44,106 nucleotides of DNA from Bryobacterales bacterium (GTDB lineage: Bacteria; Acidobacteriota; Terriglobia; Bryobacterales; Bryobacteraceae): positions 1-44,106 of the forward strand of contig JAEUQF010000413.1 in assembly GCA_016789745.1 (NCBI GenBank). The letters are read 5' to 3'. The notes below the pieces were generated by a model that was given only the letters and a program-made list of their open reading frames with translations, made no database searches and had not been told where the DNA came from. Below are positions 43,860 through 44,106 of the stretch, piece by piece (position 1 is the stretch's first letter; each line of letters starts with the position of its first letter). A program made the translations under genes and the position numbers.

Positions 43860-44106
43860 GCACGGGACGCATTCTGGTGGTCGACGACGAGCCGCAGATC
43901 CGCCGCGTTCTGCGCACCACGCTGGCGGCACAGGGCTACGAAGTCTCCGACGCGCGCACGGGCGAAGAAGCACTGCAGGCCATCCGCGAACAGCGGTTCG
44001 ACGTCGTGCTTCTGGATATGAACATGCCCGGCATGGGCGGCCTGGCCACCTGCCGCGAGATCCGCGCCGGCTCCGATGCGGCAATCCTCATGTTGACCGT
44101 GCGCAA
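43856..44106 (+). CDS. Response regulator (KdpE/OmpR type), N-terminal part only
   Basis: 83 codons before the right edge. The receiver domain is clear: Asp10/Asp11 (ILVVDDEPQIRRVLR), phosphoacceptor Asp54 (FDVVLLDMNMPGMGG), Thr (ILMLTVR). The ATG overlaps the sensor kinase stop in ATGA. The DNA-binding domain lies outside the window, so the KdpE/OmpR class is inferred from its partner. Confidence 0.92.
   Translation, partial: MSTGRILVVDDEPQIRRVLRTTLAAQGYEVSDARTGEEALQAIREQRFDVVLLDMNMPGMGGLATCREIRAGSDAAILMLTVR

Noticed and set aside
1..44106. CRISPR array, IS element or prophage
   Set aside because: No array of equal repeats with spacers, no transposase or integrase motifs and no phage structural genes were seen.

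Overview
The window reads as a piece of a high-GC Acidobacteriota chromosome, most likely of the Bryobacterales/Solibacteraceae kind. This is an inference from gene content. It rests on two linked pairs of an ECF sigma factor (the 'SigAcido' type) with a Ser/Thr kinase-TPR protein, an Oar-like TonB receptor with an N-terminal carboxypeptidase-regulatory domain, a TIGR03437-type C-terminal domain, BACON-repeat secreted proteins, and a DUF1552 plus DUF1592/1588/1585/1587 gene pair. No rRNA is present. One tRNA-Val(CAC) is.

Layout. 1-3093 (-): TonB receptor cut by the left edge. 3302-4972 (-): acyl-CoA synthetase. 5037-5918 (-): secreted DNRLRE protein with a short collagen-like tract. 6023-9330 (+): sigma factor and kinase-TPR pair. 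9418-14544 (-): a 1708-residue secreted mosaic (RCC1, Ig-like, BACON and a triplicated C-terminal domain). 14756-15088 (-): DUF1835-like remnant. 15126-18926 (+): DUF1552 and cytochrome-c-type DUF1592 pair. 18938-19426 (-): RelE-like toxin and antitoxin, the toxin without a normal start codon. 19514-22444 (-): FecR-like protein and TIGR03437-domain protein. 22476-23182 (-): VapBC. 23261-23416 (-): decayed 3' fragment of an etfA gene. 23595-24284 (+): PEP-CTERM protein. 24586-27900 (-): acpP-fabF-etfB-etfA, probably one transcript. 28209-30629 (-): a second TonB receptor behind a strong promoter and a perfect palindrome. 30987-31063 (+): tRNA-Val. 31454-34118 (-): unknown secreted protein plus a small downstream protein. 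34306-39093 (+): two secreted proteins, the second with a PI-PLC X-like domain lacking one catalytic histidine. 39164-42306 (-): second sigma/kinase-TPR pair. 42405-44106 (+): KdpD-like sensor kinase and a response regulator cut by the right edge.

How the parts may work together. Core metabolism is represented by acyl carrier protein, beta-ketoacyl-ACP synthase II, both electron-transfer-flavoprotein subunits and an acyl-CoA synthetase, a lipid-centred set. The two sigma/kinase pairs and the two-component system are signalling modules. Much of the rest is cell-envelope or secreted material made of beta-rich repeat domains. The 18.9-24.6 kb stretch looks like an accessory patch: two toxin-antitoxin loci, an etfA fragment and a lone PEP-CTERM gene. 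I see no integrase, transposase, CRISPR array or phage gene. The most rewarding items for follow-up are the regulatory DNA (palindrome at the TonB receptor promoter, leader of the PEP-CTERM gene, operator-like repeats at both toxin-antitoxin loci), the start-less RelE toxin, the etfA duplication scar and the predicted PI-PLC pseudoenzyme.
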